Part shown: positions 26,202-34,739 of the stretch, piece by piece
Layout: every line of letters starts with the position of its first letter
Position numbering within the stretch: position 1 is the stretch's first letter
DNA from: Actinomycetota bacterium
GTDB taxonomy: Bacteria > Actinomycetota > Acidimicrobiia > Acidimicrobiales > Poriferisodalaceae
Assembly: GCA_014238065.1 (NCBI GenBank)
Contig: JABABU010000037.1
Coordinates: 58,912-122,911 of the forward strand
Direction of reading: 5' to 3'
Length of the DNA stretch: 64,000 nucleotides
The notes under the pieces: generated by a model
What the model saw: only the letters and a program-made list of their open reading frames with translations
Database searches by the model: none
Told to the model about the DNA's origin: nothing
Program-made: the position numbers and the translations under genes

Positions 26202-27379
26202 GCCCAGCGTGCCGACGCGTGGGCCAGCAGTCCGAAGACGAGGGCACTGACGCTCATCGGCGTCACGCTGTCGGAGATCTGACTGTCGACAACCGCGCCG
26301 AGCACGCTTCCGAAACCAGCGGAGACTGTACCTACCACCGCGGATGCCGTCCCCGCGATGTGACCGAGTGGATTGAGCGCGACCGAGGTCGCGGTCGGCA
26401 GGAGGATGGCGACGAAACCGATCATGATCGTCGTTGCGGCGAACCACAACCAGAAATCCGGGTGGCCATCAGCTGCGATCGAGATCATGGACAGAAATCC
26501 TCCGGTCACGACGAACGAGGCGCTACTCATGAGCACCACTCTTCGCGAGCCGAGGAGGTCGATGGCACGAGTGTTCGCAAGCGCTGCCAACACCGACCCG
26601 GCCGACAAGACGCTGAAGAGCACTGCGTATTGGTCAGCTCTCTCATAGATCTCGTCGATCACCAACTGCGAACTGGCAAGGAATGTGGCGAGAATCGCGA
26701 AGACGAACATCACCGAGAGTGTGTTGCCCATGGTCTGTCGGTTCGTGAGTACCGCTCGGACGGCGTCGCGCGTCTGGTTCGGCATCGGTGCGGTACGGGC
26801 TTCGGGCGGGAGGGTCTCAACCAGTCGGATCGACCACGCTGCGATGATCAGTGTGATGGTTCCGCACAGAGCGAAGACCACTCTCCATGTGGTGAAGCTG
26901 AGCAATGCCTCTCCGATGAGTGGTGCGAATACCGGCCCGAGCAAGAACACAGCCATGACGAGCGAAAGCACCCGTGTCATGGCATCCCCCTCGTACAGGT
27001 CTCGTGCGAGGGTGTTCGCCAGCACACGAATCGAGGCCGCGCCGAGGCCCCATATGGCGCGACCGGCGAGCAGTACCGCCAACGAGGTCGCGAAGGTCGA
27101 GAGAGCGACACCCACGACGCAGATGGCGAGACCGATGAACAACGTCGGTTTGCGCCCGAACCGATCGGCCAGTGGGCCGTAGAACATCTGGCCGAGAGAC
27201 ATCGTGACCAGGTATGCGGTGATCGACAGCGCCAGTTGGTTCGACTCCGGCGCGAGATCGAGGCTGAGCTTCATGTCGTCGAAGGCAGGCAAGATCGCGT
27301 CGATGGCGAACGAGATCGTGATACCCAATGTGGCGCTGAACGCGATGAACTCGCGATGCCCCATCTGGCGGCGAGTCAC
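26165..27379 (-). CDS. Bcr/CflA-like MFS efflux transporter
   Basis: A 404-residue MFS protein with about twelve TM segments. The start REFIAFSATLGITISFAIDAILPAFDDM and the block GQMFYGPLADRFGRKPTLFIGL with GRAIWGLGAASIRVLANTLARD fit the DHA1 drug:H+ antiporter group (Bcr/CflA, motif A and motif C regions visible). Known relatives export drugs, sulfonamide or amino-acid derivatives. The ATG overlaps the upstream aminotransferase by 4 nt, so it is the last gene of a four-gene operon with flavin reductase, deiodinase-like nitroreductase and aminotransferase. Export of a catabolic product or analogue is inferred. Confidence 0.82.
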   Translation of the reverse strand: MTRRQMGHREFIAFSATLGITISFAIDAILPAFDDMKLSLDLAPESNQLALSITAYLVTMSLGQMFYGPLADRFGRKPTLFIGLAICVVGVALSTFATSLAVLLAGRAIWGLGAASIRVLANTLARDLYEGDAMTRVLSLVMAVFLLGPVFAPLIGEALLSFTTWRVVFALCGTITLIIAAWSIRLVETLPPEARTAPMPNQTRDAVRAVLTNRQTMGNTLSVMFVFAILATFLASSQLVIDEIYERADQYAVLFSVLSAGSVLAALANTRAIDLLGSRRVVLMSSASFVVTGGFLSMISIAADGHPDFWLWFAATTIMIGFVAILLPTATSVALNPLGHIAGTASAVVGTVSAGFGSVLGAVVDSQISDSVTPMSVSALVFGLLAHASARWAQDESAVGEPAA

Positions 27380-28653
27380 ACCATTCGGTTCAGAGCAGAG
27401 TCGAGCGATGCTGCAGTGACGTCGACAAGTTGCTCGAGTTCGGCTTCAGTGACGGTGAATGACGGCCCGTACAGCAGAGCGTCCGGCACTGCGGAGCACC
27501 CGGCCGGGTAGATCCAGGTGTCGTGGGTCATGGCCTCTTCGACGACAGCGTTCGTCAGCATTCCGTTGAATGACGCTCCGGTGTCACGATCTTTTGTGAG
27601 CTCGATGCCGATCAGAAGGCCTTTGCCCCTGATGTCGACCACGTGGGGATGGTTGCCGAGGCGCGACTTGAGCTTTGACATGAGCATCGCACCCATCTCG
27701 GAACATCGATCGACCAGTTTTTCGTCTTCGAGGATCTGCAACACCGTGTCGGCGATGGCGCACGTGACATCCGATCCGCTGAAGGTGAAATACATCACCC
27801 TGTCGGTCATTGGTGCAACCACGGCCTCAGTTGCGAACACGCCCCCAATTGGAGCGTAGCCACCGCCAAGACCTTTCGACCCGACGAGAATGTCTGGTGC
27901 CACCCCCCAGTGCTCGATGCCGAACTTCACTCCTGTCCGCCCGACGCCGGTCATCACTTCGTCGACGATGAGCAGGATGTCGTTCTCGCTGCAGTACTGG
28001 CGGAGCTTCGTCCAGTAGTCGTCTGCCGGCGAGATGGCTGCTCCCGAGGCGCCGATGACGGGTTCGCCGATGATGGCGGCAACAGTTGATGGATCTTCGG
28101 CCTCGATGGTCTTGATCGCCGCGTCTGCCTCGAACACGTCGATTTTGGCCATATCGAGTAGGAGTTGACCGAACGGCTCGCGGCGACGATCGTGATTCGC
28201 GACCGCGAGCGAGGCCAGAGTTGCTCCGTGGTAGCTGATCTGGCGGCCGAGGATCTTCCACTTGTCCTGGTTGCCCTTGGCGATGTGATGTTGGCGCGCG
28301 ATTCGCATGGCGCTGTCAACGGACTCGCTTCCACCGGCGACGAGGATGCCGCGAGTGAGACCACTGGGCAGCCAGCGATCAGTGAGTCGCTCGATCAGCG
28401 AGAGGCGGGCATCGGTAGCCCATGTAGGCAGAACGTACGCCGCGCCAGTGAGAACGGACGACGCTGCCGCTGCGATCTCCGGTCGCCCGTATCCGATGTT
28501 GTTGACAATCGCTCCGCCGGCACCATCCAGAATCCTGCGACCGTCGGCGAGGATCAGATGGTTTCCTTCGCCTCCTACCACCGTTGGAGGGGTTCCGAGC
28601 GGGACGAACGAGTACGAGTCGGCCCGTGCTGTGGGAGTGGATGACGCGTCCAT
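27376..28653 (-). CDS. Class III (omega) aminotransferase
   Basis: A 425-residue PLP-dependent fold-type I aminotransferase. Segments seen: ADGRRILDGAGGAIVNNIGYG, the phosphate-binding LVAGGSESVDSAMRIARQ, ISYHGATLASLA, LLIVDEVMTGVGRTG and the Schiff-base lysine in ILVGSKGLGGGYAPIGG. The family covers GABA, ornithine, adenosylmethionine and beta-amino acid aminotransferases; the closest style is the 4-aminobutyrate/omega-amino acid-pyruvate group. It starts 9 bp after the nitroreductase stop and overlaps the MFS gene by 4 nt, so it belongs to this operon. The amine donor could be an aromatic amino-acid derivative given the neighbour, but that is inference. Confidence 0.88.
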   Translation of the reverse strand: MDASSTPTARADSYSFVPLGTPPTVVGGEGNHLILADGRRILDGAGGAIVNNIGYGRPEIAAAASSVLTGAAYVLPTWATDARLSLIERLTDRWLPSGLTRGILVAGGSESVDSAMRIARQHHIAKGNQDKWKILGRQISYHGATLASLAVANHDRRREPFGQLLLDMAKIDVFEADAAIKTIEAEDPSTVAAIIGEPVIGASGAAISPADDYWTKLRQYCSENDILLIVDEVMTGVGRTGVKFGIEHWGVAPDILVGSKGLGGGYAPIGGVFATEAVVAPMTDRVMYFTFSGSDVTCAIADTVLQILEDEKLVDRCSEMGAMLMSKLKSRLGNHPHVVDIRGKGLLIGIELTKDRDTGASFNGMLTNAVVEEAMTHDTWIYPAGCSAVPDALLYGPSFTVTEAELEQLVDVTAASLDSALNRMV

Positions 28654-28662
28654 GCGTGAACG

Positions 28663-29415
28663 CTACTCCTCGCTTGCAACCCGATCGACGTGAACAGCGA
28701 CTTCTTCGAGTGGCTTGCGCGCCAGGTCGGGGACCTTGACACCTGGCAATGGATACCCGATGGGGAAGAGGACGAATGGCCGCTCGTTGTCAGGCCTTCC
28801 GAGCACTCTTCGCAGGAACGACATGGGCGTCGGCGTATGTGTGAGAGTGGCCAGCCCCATGTTGTGCACTGCGGCGATGAAAAGCCCAGCTGCGATGCCC
28901 GTGCTCTCCTTCACGTAGTAGTTCTTCCTCTGCGCGCCATCGGGACGTACCTCGTAGCGCTCCTCGAAGAGCACAACGATCCACGGCGCGACCTCGAGGA
29001 ACTCTTTGTGATGGTCGGTGCCGATGGGCGCGAGGGCTTCCTGCCACTCGTCGTTCATTCGGCTCTCGAGGTAGTTGGTTCGCTCTTCTTTCTCGGCTGC
29101 CTGTCGAATCGCTGCCTTGACGTCAGGGTCAGAGGTTGCGACGAACCGCCACGGCTGTTTGTGTGCTCCGCTTGGTGCGGTCGAGGCGCTGAGGATCGCG
29201 ATGTCGATCAATTCGCGCGGAACGGGCTCGTCACTGAACAGCCGAACGCTTCGACGTCCTTGGAGATGCTCGTAGAACGAGTCGGCCCGGACCTGCATCT
29301 CTGCCTCGTCGTACCGGTCGAAGTTGTACGGAACAAACGGGTACTCGGCCTCGAGATCTGGCGGGGGATAGGGATGTCGATACAAACCCGGCGCGGGTGA
29401 ATCGTCAGCTGTCAC
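28663..29415 (-). CDS. Iodotyrosine-deiodinase-like nitroreductase-family flavoprotein
   Basis: A 250-residue FMN enzyme of the nitroreductase superfamily. The N-terminal RRSVRLFSDEPVP is the FMN phosphate site. Alignment by eye to human iodotyrosine deiodinase is strong across most of the length, including EERTNYLESRM, the DEW...HHKEFLEVAPW stretch and VPDLARKPLEE at the end. The substrate-lid triad Glu-Tyr-Lys of the human enzyme (E157, Y161, K182) is present here as Glu111, Tyr115 and Lys137. Such enzymes reductively remove iodine, bromine or chlorine from halotyrosines or halophenols using reduced FMN. The gene overlaps the upstream flavin reductase by 11 bp, which could supply electrons. 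Confidence 0.85.
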   Translation of the reverse strand: MTADDSPAPGLYRHPYPPPDLEAEYPFVPYNFDRYDEAEMQVRADSFYEHLQGRRSVRLFSDEPVPRELIDIAILSASTAPSGAHKQPWRFVATSDPDVKAAIRQAAEKEERTNYLESRMNDEWQEALAPIGTDHHKEFLEVAPWIVVLFEERYEVRPDGAQRKNYYVKESTGIAAGLFIAAVHNMGLATLTHTPTPMSFLRRVLGRPDNERPFVLFPIGYPLPGVKVPDLARKPLEEVAVHVDRVASEE

Positions 29416-29950
29416 GGTCCCGAACGTACTCGGCGAAATCGGTGAGCCAGGTGCCGAGGTCGGTCAACGCTTCTTCATCGGTGATTTCTCCGTCATGCAT
29501 ACGATGCGTGACGCTGTTGATAGCGATGGATGGGTCGAAGACGCCATCTGTCAGGGCGCTCACGGAGTCGGTGAGGTGTCGGCGAACGCCCTCGCCGAGG
29601 TGACCACCTGGGACTGTAGCCACTATCCCAACGGTCCTTCCGGAGATCGTCGCGCGGCCGTATGGCCGCGACAACCAGTCGACAGCATTCTTCGTCACTG
29701 CAGGAATGCTGCGGTTGTACTCGGGCGTGAAGAAGACCAGCGCGTTGGCAACTTCCACAGTTTCTTTGAGCGCAGCGACGGCATCGCCGGCATCTTCGAC
29801 GTCTTGGTTGTAGAGCGGAACATCGCTGATGTCAGCTTCGATCCACTCGATGTCCGGGCACAGACGGGTAGCGGCGCGGAATGTGGCTCGGCTGAAGGAC
29901 TCAGCTCTGAGGCTGCCGACGACGGCTGCGATCGTGATGGGGGTTGTCAC
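29405..29950 (-). CDS. NAD(P)H-dependent FMN reductase
   Basis: A flavodoxin-fold enzyme of about 181 residues. The opening ITIAAVVGSLRAESFSRATF is the FMN phosphate-binding loop, and VFFTPEYNRSIPAVTKNAVDWLSRP is the signature of the NADPH-dependent FMN reductase family (azoreductase/chromate-reductase group). It can reduce free or bound FMN. The frame extends upstream to an ATG at 29992, but GTG at 29950 follows AGGAAAGGA at ideal spacing, so it is preferred. It is the first gene of the operon with the deiodinase-like protein, aminotransferase and MFS exporter, and it overlaps the second gene. Confidence 0.85.
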   Translation of the reverse strand: MTTPITIAAVVGSLRAESFSRATFRAATRLCPDIEWIEADISDVPLYNQDVEDAGDAVAALKETVEVANALVFFTPEYNRSIPAVTKNAVDWLSRPYGRATISGRTVGIVATVPGGHLGEGVRRHLTDSVSALTDGVFDPSIAINSVTHRMHDGEITDEEALTDLGTWLTDFAEYVRDRDS

Positions 29951-30040
29951 GGTGTCCTTTCCTGGGTCACGCGACTCTAGTTGTGTAGACATTGATGTGG
30001 CTCACTGCGACCACGACGCAACCACACTCGACTACTTCTG

Positions 30041-30061
30041 AGGCTCGAGTTGGCCGAGCCT
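30041..30061 (+). other. Short stem-loop
   Basis: AGGCTCG (30041-30047) and CGAGCCT (30055-30061) form a 7-bp stem with a 7-nt loop. There is no T-run on either side, so a standard terminator is doubtful. Confidence 0.3.
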
Positions 30062-30067
30062 GTCGGC

Positions 30068-30132
30068 GCGTTCTGGTGTCGCGTTCTGGTGTCGCGTTCT
30101 GGTGTCGCGTTCTGGTGTCGCGTTCTGGTGTC
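30068..30132 (+). repeat. Tandem repeat, 13-bp unit x 5
   Basis: Five identical head-to-tail copies of GCGTTCTGGTGTC fill 30068-30132, followed by a partial copy (GCGT). The unit length is not a multiple of three, so it is not a coding repeat; it lies between the FMN reductase and the GGDEF-EAL gene. Identity between copies suggests recent expansion and possible length variation between strains. Confidence 0.9.
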
Positions 30133-30185
30133 GCGTGAAACGGGCAATTTTAGCCTTTGCATCCGCGATGGCGCTCGAATAGAGA

Positions 30186-32801
30186 ATGTTGATAACCGAG
30201 CACCCGTGTGATGAAATCACGGGTGTGGTTAGCCCTTCAACTGGCCAACTGAAGCGCATGCCATGGGTGGTTCTGGCTGTGGTGTTGGGACTGACGACGA
30301 TTATCGCTTTCGTGCGAGCAGATGCTGTAAACAAGTCCCGGGACACAGCGATTGAGCTGGCGGAGGGACATTTCCAAGACTTCCTGCTGGACACAGTGCT
30401 GAGGGCGCGAGCGATCTCCGAGGCCTACGAGCGGGTCCTCGTCGGGGCTATCTATGGGCTGGAGTCTCCTGTGTCGCCCACGGAGGTTGGGAGTCGTATC
30501 GCAGCCTTGACCTCCACTCCGCTTCCAGGGTCTCCAGCGTTTCTGGTCGTTCCTTCCGGAGACGGGCCGGTCTGGATCGACACTGAGGCGCAGATCTCGG
30601 ACCAAATACATCACCATCATTCAGCGCCCGTCGGCCTGTGGTCAGGCGTCGCCGACGCTGACGAAGACGTCGTGATGATCGGATACACGAACGACAGCGG
30701 CGACTCCGTAGCCGCAGTCGCCGCTATAGCGGGCCTATTCGAGTGGCGAGAGTGCACCATGACGAGATGTGTTGGCTCCGAGAACAGACCGGATCATCTC
30801 CATCACATGCTTGTCGCTTTCTCGCCGGTCGATTCGTCCCGGGTTGCACCACTGACGCTCGACGTTCTCTCACCGAACGATGCCGTTCGAGATACCGTCG
30901 ATCATGACCACGCAGGAACCAATTTTTCGTCCCATTTAGAACTGAGCATGTTCGGTGAGCCTTGGATAATCGAGCTTGAGGGTGACGACGATTTTTTCGC
31001 GGTTCCACCCAGTCGGGAGGTTCTCGTCGGAGTTGGCCTCGGTGTGTTGTTGAGCTTGTCATTGTTCGGGCTGATCCATTTCCTGGTCCGGCGTCTCGAA
31101 GCTGAATCTCAACGCAGGACAGCCGAAGAGCGGTTTCTGGTCGGGTTCAATTCCTCTCTTGTCGGGGTTGCCGTCCTCGATTCAACCGGCGGAATTCTTG
31201 AAGTGAACCAGGCCCTCGAACATCTGATGAACCGCTCTGCGCTGGATTTGAAGGGGACGCCGATGGTGAACCTGGTGGCAGAATCAGCCAAGAGCCACTG
31301 GACAGCACGTGTTCTGCAGACCGATTACGACCCCCATGGACTTCGAGCGGAGGTCCAATACGAACCCGGCCCCGACAGGACCGTTTGGGTCGACGAGGCA
31401 GTCACCTTCATGCCCGGCGAACATGGCGAACACAACGTCCTGCTACAGCTGAGTGATGTGACCGAGCAGCGCAGCGCTCGAGACGAACTCCAGCGCCGAG
31501 TCCTGCACGACGATCTCACCGGACTAGCGAACCGGACACTTCTTGAGGACCGGTGTCGACAAGCTGTGCATCGCTTCGAGCGAAGTGGGTCGATCACTGC
31601 AGTGATATTCATCGATGTCGACCACTTCAAGGCCATCAATGACAGATTTGGCCATCGAGTTGCTGATCGACTGTTGGTCGAGTTTGCTTCTCGACTGCAG
31701 TCCGTGACCAAGGAAGAAGACACGATCGCCCGTTTCAGTGGCGACGAGTTCGTCATGTTGTGCGAGGTACTTCCGACCCAGACGGAGGTCTTTCGGATAG
31801 CGGAACGTGTCCAAGCCGTGGCTAACTCCCCCTTCGATGTCAGCAATCGATCCATCTCGATCACAACCTCCATCGGAATCGCCGTCTGTCGATCCGGTGA
31901 CGACGTGGAGACGCTTCTGAGAGACTCTGGTATCGCCATGTATCAAGCCAAGGAACACGGACGGGGCCGGGCCGTCCTGTTTGAGCCGGAGATGCGTGAT
32001 GGTCTCATCGAACAGCTTCAGCTAGAACGCGAAGTCATCAACGCCCTCGAGGCTGACGAGTTCGACCTCTACTACCAGCCCATGATCGAAATCGCCGACA
32101 ATCAGATCGTAGGTTTTGAAGGCCTCATCCGCTGGAACCACCCGGAGCGCGGCGTCCTTGCGCCGGCAGAGTTCCTACCGACGGCAGCACGACTCGGACT
32201 ACTCCCGACCATCGACGCCTGGGCTCTCTCGACTGCCACTCGCCAGCTTGCCACCTGGACAAGGGAGTTATCGGAAGCGGTTGACTGGTTCGTTGCCGTC
32301 AATGCAGCGCCCGAGAACTTCGAAGATCCCGCATATCCGGCCACCGTCACCGAACTCATCAGGAGCTCCGGCATTGTGGCGTCGCGGGTCACCATCGAGC
32401 TCACCGAAGATGCCATCCTCACCAATACCAACACAGCGATTGATGTCATCAAAGAACTGCGACAATTTGGCGTTCGGGTAGCCATGGACGACTTCGGCAC
32501 CGGCTATTCCTCGCTGTCACAGCTCGCGGCACTCGACCTCGACGTACTCAAAGTCGACAGATCACACGTTGCTGACCTCGAACAGAGTCCTTTCAAGGAG
32601 ATCGTTCAATCGGTCGTCGATCTGGCCCGAAGCCTCGGTATGCGAACCGTGGCCGAAGGTGTTGAGACTGAAGAACATCTGTCACGGCTGCAGACGATGG
32701 GTGCCGACCGGGCCCAGGGCTATTTCATCGCACGACCTCTTCCGTTGGATCAAGTCCCAGCCTTCGTCGCGTCACACAAAGTGTTTTCCGACTCTCCATA
32801 G
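30186..32801 (+). CDS. Membrane-bound PAS-GGDEF-EAL protein (cyclic-di-GMP turnover)
   Basis: An 871-residue sensor. TM1 (PWVVLAVVLGLTTIIAF, about 26-42) and TM2 (ending LSLFGLIHFLVRRLEAE, about 290) enclose an extracytoplasmic domain of the CHASE kind. A PAS domain follows (FLVGFNSSLVGVAVLD). The GGDEF domain has IDVDHFKAINDRFGHRV, but the signature is SGDEF instead of GGDEF. The EAL domain has EGL in place of EAL, then NAAPENF, ELTEDAILTN, DDFGTGYSSLSQL and AEGVETEEHL, so loop 6 and the terminal acidic residues are kept. GDP-linked synthesis may be weak, hydrolysis plausible. The gene is preceded by the 13-bp tandem repeat. Identification of domains is firm; activity is inferred. Confidence 0.9.
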   Translation: MLITEHPCDEITGVVSPSTGQLKRMPWVVLAVVLGLTTIIAFVRADAVNKSRDTAIELAEGHFQDFLLDTVLRARAISEAYERVLVGAIYGLESPVSPTEVGSRIAALTSTPLPGSPAFLVVPSGDGPVWIDTEAQISDQIHHHHSAPVGLWSGVADADEDVVMIGYTNDSGDSVAAVAAIAGLFEWRECTMTRCVGSENRPDHLHHMLVAFSPVDSSRVAPLTLDVLSPNDAVRDTVDHDHAGTNFSSHLELSMFGEPWIIELEGDDDFFAVPPSREVLVGVGLGVLLSLSLFGLIHFLVRRLEAESQRRTAEERFLVGFNSSLVGVAVLDSTGGILEVNQALEHLMNRSALDLKGTPMVNLVAESAKSHWTARVLQTDYDPHGLRAEVQYEPGPDRTVWVDEAVTFMPGEHGEHNVLLQLSDVTEQRSARDELQRRVLHDDLTGLANRTLLEDRCRQAVHRFERSGSITAVIFIDVDHFKAINDRFGHRVADRLLVEFASRLQSVTKEEDTIARFSGDEFVMLCEVLPTQTEVFRIAERVQAVANSPFDVSNRSISITTSIGIAVCRSGDDVETLLRDSGIAMYQAKEHGRGRAVLFEPEMRDGLIEQLQLEREVINALEADEFDLYYQPMIEIADNQIVGFEGLIRWNHPERGVLAPAEFLPTAARLGLLPTIDAWALSTATRQLATWTRELSEAVDWFVAVNAAPENFEDPAYPATVTELIRSSGIVASRVTIELTEDAILTNTNTAIDVIKELRQFGVRVAMDDFGTGYSSLSQLAALDLDVLKVDRSHVADLEQSPFKEIVQSVVDLARSLGMRTVAEGVETEEHLSRLQTMGADRAQGYFIARPLPLDQVPAFVASHKVFSDSP

Positions 32802-32973
32802 TGGGACTATCGCAGAGAAGTGAACTGAGATTGTCCCGGTCCGTCGGTCAGTGATTCGGGCGCGTCGAGGAGCGTGCCGAGAGTTGTTGTTGCCGAACTC
32901 TTCGATACGGACGGCGCGAATCTCGTCGAATTCTTCTCGCGCATGAGTCGAATGCTGACACCGGCCGAACCAG

Positions 32974-34011
32974 TCACACTTCGCTGTTCACGGTGGCGAC
33001 GAGGTCGAGCAGTCGGCCCAGGCAATCGAGTCGTTCTTGTGTGGTCGCGCCCTGGGGGTTGGCACGGATGGTGTTGACTCCAGCGCTCTTGTGAAGTCGG
33101 AGTCGCTCGGTGATCTGTGTGTCGTCGCCGATCAGGTTGGTTCCGCTGCCAATTGCTGCCGGGACTCGGGCTCTGGCCGCTTCCTTGTCCCCGCCGCGCC
33201 AGAGTCGCTCTACTTCGACAACGTCGTCGCCGAACCCGTTCCGGGTGAATGCCTCGTTGTAGAAGTTCGACTTGCCAGAGCCCATCGCACCGATGGTGAA
33301 CGCGTAGCCGGATGCATGGCGTTGCGCTGCTTCCTCGAAGTTGTCTGTGAACTCGACGCTGGCGGCGACTGTCAGGTCGATGTCGTCGAGGTTCTTGACC
33401 GACAGATCTGCTCCGGCCGCGATTTCGTCGAAGTACACGTCGGCGGTCTCGGGGAAGAACGTGTTGCCGATCCAACCCTGAGCGAGTTCGCCGGTGAGGC
33501 GCAGGTTTGCCGGGCCAAGTGAGGCTACGTAAACGGGAACGTCGACTGGTGGCGCTGCGGCTCGGATGGAGCGCCCCTCACTGTCCGGCAATGGCAACTG
33601 GTAGGTCCTGCCGTCGTATGCCAGCCTCTCGCCGGATGTGGCGATGCGGATGATTTCGATCGTCTCCCGTGTTCGCTGGACGGGCTTCCCGAACCGAACG
33701 CCGTGCCACCCCTCGACGACCTGCGGGCCGCTGGCCCCGATGCCGAGACGAAATCGTCCATCGGACAAAGTCTGAAGGCTCATCGCTGACATAGCGAGCA
33801 TTGCCGGAGTCCGTGAGCCCAGTTGAACAATGCCTGTTCCCAGCTTGATGGTGTCCGTGGCTACGGCGAGCGCTCCGAGGGGCGTGAGCGCGTCGTACCC
33901 CCAGAATTCGGGCACCCACACAGAGTCAACTCCGAGACGTTCGGCCTCGACGACGTACTCGATTCCTTCCTTGGTGACCGGAACAGCCCCGACGCCGATC
34001 TTCAGCGTCAT
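32974..34011 (-). CDS. F420-dependent LLM-class (luciferase-like) oxidoreductase
   Basis: A 345-residue TIM-barrel flavin/F420 oxidoreductase. The opening MTLKIGVGAVPVTKEGIEYVVEAERLGVDSVWVPEFW and the block DTIKLGTGIVQLGSRTPAMLAMSAMSLQTLSDGRFRLGIG are standard for the actinobacterial F420-LLM group. Members oxidise or reduce hydroxy or ene compounds with coenzyme F420. The gene follows the limonene-epoxide-hydrolase-like gene with a 4-nt gap, so the two form an operon; chemistry on a terpenoid or aromatic substrate is a guess from the neighbour. F420 versus FMN dependence cannot be told from sequence alone. Confidence 0.87.
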   Translation of the reverse strand: MTLKIGVGAVPVTKEGIEYVVEAERLGVDSVWVPEFWGYDALTPLGALAVATDTIKLGTGIVQLGSRTPAMLAMSAMSLQTLSDGRFRLGIGASGPQVVEGWHGVRFGKPVQRTRETIEIIRIATSGERLAYDGRTYQLPLPDSEGRSIRAAAPPVDVPVYVASLGPANLRLTGELAQGWIGNTFFPETADVYFDEIAAGADLSVKNLDDIDLTVAASVEFTDNFEEAAQRHASGYAFTIGAMGSGKSNFYNEAFTRNGFGDDVVEVERLWRGGDKEAARARVPAAIGSGTNLIGDDTQITERLRLHKSAGVNTIRANPQGATTQERLDCLGRLLDLVATVNSEV

Positions 34012-34015
34012 GACC

Positions 34016-34390
34016 TCAGCTCATGGCCCGAGCGAACGTGGCCATGTCGAAGTAGTCGCGCCACATCTTGATCTTCCCGTTTTCCATCTCGAAGGTGCCA
34101 TTGCATGGAAGATCGACCGATTTTTCGCCAGCGGTCGTTCGGTCGAGCCGCTCGGCGATGACGACGTCCCCCTCTCCGACGATCTGGATGATGTCCCATG
34201 TCGTTGCGGTCCAGTCCTTCGTGAACGCGGCGATCATGTTGCGGACGTTCTCGCGCCCGGCCACTGGTCCAACGGGGATGTTGTGATAGCAGCCGTCCTC
34301 TGTGAAGTAGCGGGCCAATTCATCAGGATCGAGCCGCGACCACGCCTCGATGAACTCCCGAATGATTTCGACGTTGCTCTTGTCGGTCAC
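34016..34390 (-). CDS. Limonene-1,2-epoxide hydrolase-like / SnoaL-fold protein
   Basis: A 124-residue NTF2/SnoaL-fold protein. It has DPDELARYFTEDGCYHNIPVG and, near the C-terminus, IAERLDR and GKIKMWRDYFD. In limonene-1,2-epoxide hydrolase the catalytic Arg/Asp pair and a second Asp sit in just these positions (ERxD and WRDYFD), so an epoxide hydrolase activity is plausible. The longer open frame upstream has no family character; GTG at 34390 follows GGAGAT at 8 nt and gives the normal domain length. It is the first gene of a two-gene operon with the LLM oxidoreductase. Confidence 0.8.
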   Translation of the reverse strand: MTDKSNVEIIREFIEAWSRLDPDELARYFTEDGCYHNIPVGPVAGRENVRNMIAAFTKDWTATTWDIIQIVGEGDVVIAERLDRTTAGEKSVDLPCNGTFEMENGKIKMWRDYFDMATFARAMS

Positions 34391-34739
34391 GATGCTTGAT
34401 CTCCATCCAGTCGGTAGAAGTCGATCTCGAAGCTCACCGGACCCTCGAGTTCGAGAGGGCGCCGCCGTGAGGTTCGCTGAGATGCCCATCACTTTCGCGC
34501 AGAACAACGGTTGATGCAGCTTCGTCTTCCCACACGAACCTCGATCAGCTCGATGCGACGTGTAGCTGTGCGAGAGCGCCACCCGCGACTTCGTGGTCGC
34601 CGAGAAGTCCTGCTGGGATCGGTCTGTTCGTCGAGCATGCTGGCGAGCTCCGTCGGCTACGACATGGAAACCATCGCTGTGGCGTGATTCATCTGGAGAA
34701 TTTGGCCGACTCGGTGTAGCAAGAGGGAAGCACTCATGA
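34391..34739. other. Gap with coding-like fragments, possible gene relic
   Basis: No intact gene. On the minus strand coding-like pieces appear in different frames: VWEDEAASTVVLRESDG and, nearer the LEH-like gene, LELEGPVSFEIDFYRL ending at a stop next to that gene's start. Shifting frames suggest a decayed gene. No RNA gene or terminator recognised. Confidence 0.35.

Noticed and set aside
30041..30061. Intrinsic terminator.
   Set aside because: A 7-bp stem is present but there is no T-run after it on either strand.
30068..30132. CRISPR-like array.
   Set aside because: The 13-bp units are directly adjacent, with no spacers and no cas genes.
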